Assembly (NCBI RefSeq): GCF_000422965.1
Contig: NZ_AUHB01000011.1
Location: 1-64,000, forward strand
Origin: Pleomorphomonas oryzae DSM 16300
Lineage (GTDB): Bacteria > Pseudomonadota > Alphaproteobacteria > Rhizobiales > Pleomorphomonadaceae
Direction of reading: 5' to 3'
DNA: 64,000 bases
Position 1 is the first letter of the stretch, and each line of letters begins with the position of its first letter. The position numbers and the translations under genes were made by a program. Shown piece by piece: positions 59,822-64,000 of this stretch. The notes under the pieces were generated by a model that worked only from the letters and a program-made list of their open reading frames with translations, made no database searches and was not told the DNA's origin.

Positions 59822-61227
59822 TGGCTCGCTTCCAGCTCGGCAAGACCAGGAAAGAGAAACGGCCGCCCGGAATTGAAGTCGAAGTCGGGGTTTTCCCAGG
59901 CGATCATCTTGCCCGGATTGAGCAACCCCTTGGGATCGGTCTCGTGCTTGAAGGCGAGCTGCACCGTGTCCGTCCGCTTCATGCCGCCTTCCTCAAGCGT
60001 GTAGCGATGCGGATTGAAGATCGGGCAGCCGTTGTCCTCGTGCAGGCGGATGATTTCCTCGAGCCTTTCCTCGGTCGTATAGCGCACCAGCGGCAAGCCG
60101 GCACACTGGATCTCACCGTCGAACTTGATGAATTCGAGATGTCCGATGACCTCGTCACCGAACAGTTCCACGGTGCGCGCCACCTTGGCGAGATGATCCG
60201 GGCTGGCGTACTGGACCTGAAGGTAGGTGAAAGTCGGCTCGACCTTGATCGCCCTGAGCGTCGTGTGGTTCCAGCAGAGCTCGTAGATGTCCGGCACGCC
60301 CTTGAGGTCCGCTTCCTGGTCGGCGCGGAACATCACCTCGGCCTTGCGCAGGACGCAGAAGGCGGCGAAGGCATCGATCGACATCGGCGCCACCATCACG
60401 GCGACCACCGACTGTCCCTCGCGCAGCCACTTCTTGTGTCGGCTGAAATAGAGATGCGGCGTCGGCGCGGCAATGACCGCCAGCTCCTTCAGCAGGATGC
60501 CGTTCTGGTGCGCCAAGAGGTCGGCGAATTTCGCGGCTTCGAGGAAGTCATCGAAGCCGACAAGGGCGTCGATCCAGTCATAGGCAGGCGCCAACGGCAT
60601 CTCCACTTCGGTGATGATGCCGTTGGTGCCGTAGGCATGGGCAACCTTGTGCAGGTCGAGCCCGGTCAGTTCCAGCACCCTCGGCTCGGCTTCCATGGTG
60701 ACGATGCGCAGACGCAGGATATTGCCGAAATCGCGCAGGCCGCCCCAGGTGATGGAGCCGACGCCACCGGATCCTCCCGCGACGAAGCCGCCGACGGTCG
60801 CCGTCTTGTGGGTGGAGGGATGAAAGCGCAGTTCCTGCCCGGACTGCGCCTGGCATTCCTCATCGAGCTTGGCCATGACGATGCCGGACTCGCAGATGAC
60901 CCGGCCGACGTGAATTTCCTTGACCCGGTTCATGTTGGCCATGCTGAGCACGATGCCGCCGGAGAGCGGCATGGCCTGGCCATAGTTGCCCGTGCCGGTA
61001 CCGCGCGCGGTCACCGGCACGCCATGGGCATAGGCAACCTTCAGAACGCGGATAACCTCTTCCTCGCTTTTCGGCGAGACGATCAGATCGCCGGTGACGG
61101 CGTCGAGCTGGCTCTTCAGCACGGGGGAGTACCAATAGAAATCCCGGCTCTTCATCTGAACAAGACGGGGATTGTCCTCGATGGCGATCCCTTCGAGCGC
61201 GGTCTTGATCGCATCATAATCAGGCAT
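59818..61227 (-). CDS. FAD-linked oxidase (GlcD/LDH-like)
   Basis: This 469-residue flavoenzyme has the PCMH FAD-binding domain (VTARGTGTGNYGQAMPLSGG near residue 77; GGFVAGGSGGVGSITWGG near residue 145) and a C-terminal FAD-oxidase domain ending DPKGLLNPGKM. Relatives oxidise hydroxy acids such as lactate or glycolate. Its start overlaps the end of the deaminase gene by eight bases. Substrate unknown; the operon context suggests oxidation of a product of the deaminase pathway. Confidence 0.85.
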   Translation of the reverse strand: MPDYDAIKTALEGIAIEDNPRLVQMKSRDFYWYSPVLKSQLDAVTGDLIVSPKSEEEVIRVLKVAYAHGVPVTARGTGTGNYGQAMPLSGGIVLSMANMNRVKEIHVGRVICESGIVMAKLDEECQAQSGQELRFHPSTHKTATVGGFVAGGSGGVGSITWGGLRDFGNILRLRIVTMEAEPRVLELTGLDLHKVAHAYGTNGIITEVEMPLAPAYDWIDALVGFDDFLEAAKFADLLAHQNGILLKELAVIAAPTPHLYFSRHKKWLREGQSVVAVMVAPMSIDAFAAFCVLRKAEVMFRADQEADLKGVPDIYELCWNHTTLRAIKVEPTFTYLQVQYASPDHLAKVARTVELFGDEVIGHLEFIKFDGEIQCAGLPLVRYTTEERLEEIIRLHEDNGCPIFNPHRYTLEEGGMKRTDTVQLAFKHETDPKGLLNPGKMIAWENPDFDFNSGRPFLFPGLAELEASQ

Positions 61228-62548
61228 GATCGGCCCCCAGAAGGCTGTCGAGTTCACGATAATCGGGCATGCGGCGGTCGATGGCCCGGCCGCCGCGCAG
61301 CACCACCCGGTCGGACTGCGGCCGCGACAGGAATTCGCTCCAGCGCCGGGCGGAAAACAGTACGAGATCGGCGCCGCCGCCTTCGGCGAGACAGCCGAGT
61401 TCCGGGCGGCCGAGGATCTCTGCCGGCGAGCGGGTGATCACTCTGGGCGCGTGGTCCAGCGGATGATCGAGATGCAGGATGCGCACCGCTTCGCGGAACA
61501 CCTCCACCGGATCGAGGTCGCCATAGGCGTAGAACGGGTCGCGCGTGTTATCCGATGACACTGCCGTGCGAACGCCGGCCGCGGCCAGCTCCTTCAGCAA
61601 AGTCACACCGCGCCAGCGGGGCGTGCGATGGGGATGGCGGTCCTGAAGATACATGTTGCACATGGGCAGCGAGACGACGGAGAGGTCGGCCCTGGCGACC
61701 AGATCGATCACGTGTTCCGTGGTCTCTTCGTCCTGACGGGCGAGCGAGCAGCAATGGCCGACGTTCACTGCCCCCTCAAAACCATGGCGCAGCTTGGCGC
61801 GGGCAATCGAGGCCAGCGTCAACACCTCTCGATCTGCGGTCTCGTCAACATGCAGGTCGATGTCCAGGCCCGCCTTGGCGGCGGTCTCGAACAGCAAATC
61901 GAGTTGCGCCTCGATCTTGGGGTGCAGAAAGGTGACGCCACCCAGAACACCGCCCGCCTCGCCGACCACCTCAACGAGGTCGGCCAGATAGGTGGCGTCC
62001 TCCATCAGTTCCAGCGGAAAAAGTGCCACGGCCTGCAGTTCGATGCGGCCACGCCAACGCTCGCGCATGAACTTGAACACCTCGAAGGAAATGCGGTGCT
62101 GGGGCGCCAGACTGTCGAGATGGGTGCGGATCAGCTGCGTACCGTGGGCGTAGGCGGTGCGCAGCGAGAAATCCATGCGCGCCGTCACATCTTCAGCCGA
62201 CCAGTTGGCGACGCGATCGGAGCCGACAGCCTCCAACGCACCGGCAAAACTGCCGTCCGGATTGGGCCGGCGTTCCCAGATATGCCCCTTGTCTAGATGG
62301 GTGTGCATGTCGGTGAAGCAGGGCCAGACCAGCCCGCCGTCGAGGTCGACTTTCTCGATGTCGTAGGGAAGCGCGGTCTCGGCGGGCAGTATGGCGGCGA
62401 TCCGCCCGTCATCGATGATGACATGCGCCGGGATCAATCCTTCCCGCACTGGCCCCGCCAGCGGCTTGGAGAGCAGCGCCGTCGGCAGCGTCGCATTGGT
62501 CAGGGCGAAGCGGGACACATCTGGCGTTGCGACAAAATCGGCGGACAT
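61220..62548 (-). CDS. Amidohydrolase, cytosine deaminase-like
   Basis: This 442-residue metal-dependent hydrolase resembles CodA. DMHTHLDKGH supplies metal His 82 and His 84, HVDETAD near residue 233 corresponds to the His-x-Asp-Glu of the proton shuttle, GHCCSL near 262 the fourth ligand, and SSDNTRDPF near 333 the catalytic Asp. It would deaminate a pyrimidine or a related cyclic amidine or creatinine-like compound. The ATG at 62548 is preferred over 62599 because it is coupled (TGATG) to the permease gene. CodA itself is smaller and has no ABC importer partner. Confidence 0.85.
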   Translation of the reverse strand: MSADFVATPDVSRFALTNATLPTALLSKPLAGPVREGLIPAHVIIDDGRIAAILPAETALPYDIEKVDLDGGLVWPCFTDMHTHLDKGHIWERRPNPDGSFAGALEAVGSDRVANWSAEDVTARMDFSLRTAYAHGTQLIRTHLDSLAPQHRISFEVFKFMRERWRGRIELQAVALFPLELMEDATYLADLVEVVGEAGGVLGGVTFLHPKIEAQLDLLFETAAKAGLDIDLHVDETADREVLTLASIARAKLRHGFEGAVNVGHCCSLARQDEETTEHVIDLVARADLSVVSLPMCNMYLQDRHPHRTPRWRGVTLLKELAAAGVRTAVSSDNTRDPFYAYGDLDPVEVFREAVRILHLDHPLDHAPRVITRSPAEILGRPELGCLAEGGGADLVLFSARRWSEFLSRPQSDRVVLRGGRAIDRRMPDYRELDSLLGADHA

Positions 62549-63357
62549 CAGTTCTCTCTTTTCAAACTGCTTTCGTGCCAGCGGTGAAGCAAAAGCCATG
62601 AAAGGAAGGACGTGAGCGCGAAGATTGCGATCCCCAGCGCCGACAGCATGATGAGCGCCGCAAAAAGCCGGGGAATGTTCAGTCGGAACTGCGCTTCGAG
62701 AATGCGGAAGGCGAGCCCCGATCCCACGCCGCTGGAGCCGGCGGAGAACTCGGCCACGACGGCGGCGATCAGCGACAGGCCACCACCGATCTTGAGGCCG
62801 GTCATGAAATAGGGCAGCGCCGTCGGCAGTTTCAGATGCCAGAGCGTCTGGAAGCGGTTGGCGCCATAGAGCTCGAACAGATTGAGATGGTTATGGTCGA
62901 CGCTCTTCAGCCCCTGCACCAGGTTGGAGAGGATGGGGAAGAAGGCCACCAGATAGGCGCAGATCAGCAGCGCCGATTGTGTCGTTGGGGCGTAGATGAG
63001 GATCAGCGGCGCGATGGCGACAATCGGCGTCACCTGCAGCACGACGGCGATCGGGTAGAAGATCAGCTCGAGCCAGCGGGCCTGCACCAGGAGGATGGCA
63101 AATACCGTTCCGCCAAGAAGCGCCAACCCCAGCGACATGAAGGTGATCTTGGTGGTGACCACGAAGGCCGGCCAAAGGGTCGGCCAGTCCTTGACGAGCG
63201 CAATGGCGACGGCAATCGGGTCGGGCAGGATATAGGGCGGAATATTCTCGACGTGGACGATCAGATACCAGACCAGCAACAGCGCCAGGACGACACCGAC
63301 GGGAATGGCTATCCGGATCAGCCGATCCATCTGCTCGCTGCGTTCACCGTTTTCCAT
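62548..63357 (-). CDS. ABC transporter permease (SsuC/TauC/NMT1-type)
   Basis: This 269-residue inner-membrane permease has about six helices and the EAA loop motif ELYGANRFQTLWHLKLPTAL near residue 165 that docks with the ATPase. Relatives import nitrate, sulfonates, taurine, or thiamine precursor pyrimidines. It overlaps the ATPase gene (TGATG) and the deaminase gene. The substrate-binding protein gene would lie beyond the window. Confidence 0.88.
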   Translation of the reverse strand: MENGERSEQMDRLIRIAIPVGVVLALLLVWYLIVHVENIPPYILPDPIAVAIALVKDWPTLWPAFVVTTKITFMSLGLALLGGTVFAILLVQARWLELIFYPIAVVLQVTPIVAIAPLILIYAPTTQSALLICAYLVAFFPILSNLVQGLKSVDHNHLNLFELYGANRFQTLWHLKLPTALPYFMTGLKIGGGLSLIAAVVAEFSAGSSGVGSGLAFRILEAQFRLNIPRLFAALIMLSALGIAIFALTSFLSWLLLHRWHESSLKREN

Positions 63358-64000
63358 CAGTGCGCCCCCTCGTTGCCCATGGCGGCTGCCAGTGAATGAG
63401 AAACTCTCTCGCAGGCGAGACGATAGGATTCCGAGATGCGAAAGTCGGCGTCCCGCTCTATGCCGACATTGACCGGGAAATCCTCGTGGATGCGCCCCGG
63501 CCGGGCCTTCATCACGACGATGCGCGAGGACAGGTAGGCGGACTCAAAGACAGAATGGGTGACGAAGACCACCGCCAGGCCATTCGACTTCCAGAGCTCC
63601 AGGACTTCGTCGTTGAGCTTCTGCCGGGTGATCTCATCGAGCGCCGCGAAGGGCTCGTCCATCAAAAGCAGTTTGGGGCGGGTCACCAGCGCGCGGGCGA
63701 TCGACACGCGCATCTTCATGCCGCCGGATAGTTCACGCGGATAGGATTTGGCGAAATCGGCGAGGAATACGGTTGAGAGGGCCTCCTCGATCCGGGACTG
63801 CGCCTCCTTGCGCGAGATGCCCTGCAGCTGAAGCGGCAGGTAGACATTCTCGGCCACGGTGCGCCAGGGCAGCAGCGTCGGCTCCTGGAAGACGAAGGAA
63901 ATATCACCGTCCGGCCGGCCGTGACTTGTGATGCGCGAGGCCGGCCAGTCGATGTTACCCGAGGATACGCCACCCAGCCCGGCCATCAGGCGCAAGGCGG
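63357..64000 (-). CDS. ABC transporter ATPase (partial, N-terminus outside window)
   Basis: The visible part (at least 213 codons) has the Q-loop FVFQEPTLLPWRTVAENVYL, the ABC signature LSGGMKMRVSIARAL, Walker B LLLMDEPFAALDEITRQ, the switch-His region VFVTHSVFESAYLSSRIVVM and a typical C-terminus. It is of the SsuB/TauB/ThiZ type. The Walker A motif and start lie past base 64000; the apparent TTG start at 63995 is only the edge of the window. It is the first gene of the operon visible here. Confidence 0.9.
   Translation of the reverse strand, partial: ALRLMAGLGGVSSGNIDWPASRITSHGRPDGDISFVFQEPTLLPWRTVAENVYLPLQLQGISRKEAQSRIEEALSTVFLADFAKSYPRELSGGMKMRVSIARALVTRPKLLLMDEPFAALDEITRQKLNDEVLELWKSNGLAVVFVTHSVFESAYLSSRIVVMKARPGRIHEDFPVNVGIERDADFRISESYRLACERVSHSLAAAMGNEGAH

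Overview
The window is GC-rich chromosomal DNA of an alphaproteobacterium, most likely of the Hyphomicrobiales (Rhizobiales). The reasons are the alphaproteobacterial type of RpoD and DnaG, an AcvB/LpiA-type locus, an FhuCDB/FhuF siderophore locus, palindromic repeats of a kind common in that order, and GANTC (CcrM-type) sites clustered before rpoD. A more precise name cannot be supported from the sequence alone. I found no rRNA, tRNA, CRISPR array or prophage.

Layout. 1-1.3 kb: an IS4-family insertion sequence with perfect 21-bp terminal repeats, inserted in a dispersed palindromic repeat. 1.3-12.4 kb: accessory genes (inositol-phosphatase family, YpfJ-type metallopeptidase, two TetA-like MFS exporters with their regulators, a broken lpiA/mprF remnant coupled to an intact acvB, a class-C serine hydrolase, a decayed MFS tail). 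12.5-28.3 kb: housekeeping genes carA, dnaG and rpoD, interrupted by accessory genes (GFA enzyme, GDPD, TauE exporter, VirK/DUF535, LysR/SnoaL pair, sugar dehydrogenase-like lipoprotein, lipase-like hydrolase, glutathione peroxidase) and a ParDE toxin-antitoxin pair between dnaG and rpoD. 28.5-35.2 kb: a PAS-GGDEF-EAL protein, regulators and their partner enzymes. 35.4-41.2 kb: a cluster built from Tm-1-like proteins. 41.2-50.9 kb: an RND efflux pair, an Rrf2 regulator, an AhpD-like enzyme, and a TetR-VOC-GST operon. 51.8-58.3 kb: a hydroxamate-type siderophore iron locus (fhuC, fhuD, fhuB, fhuF and a TonB-dependent receptor). 58.8-64 kb: a tightly coupled catabolic operon with an ABC importer, cytosine deaminase-like hydrolase, flavin oxidase, flavodoxin-fold reductase and RidA.

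The most interesting system is at 35.4-41.2 kb. A sigma-54 activator carries, as its sensor, a TIM-barrel domain of the same family as a stand-alone enzyme encoded downstream; a third, shortened member lies on the opposite strand. The presumed target operon encodes a UPF0261 protein, the TIM-barrel protein and a DUF1097 membrane protein. UPF0261 and this TIM barrel are the two halves of the plant protein Tm-1, whose cellular reaction is not established. A full -24/-12 promoter (TGGCAC-N5-TTGC) lies just before the operon, with an 8-bp inverted repeat upstream as a plausible activator site. This suggests a substrate- or product-sensing circuit in which regulator and enzyme share a binding fold.

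Other points of note are six GANTC sites in 69 bp upstream of rpoD, mostly about 10 bp apart, an Arg/Gly-rich insert in DnaG, and two families of dispersed palindromes.
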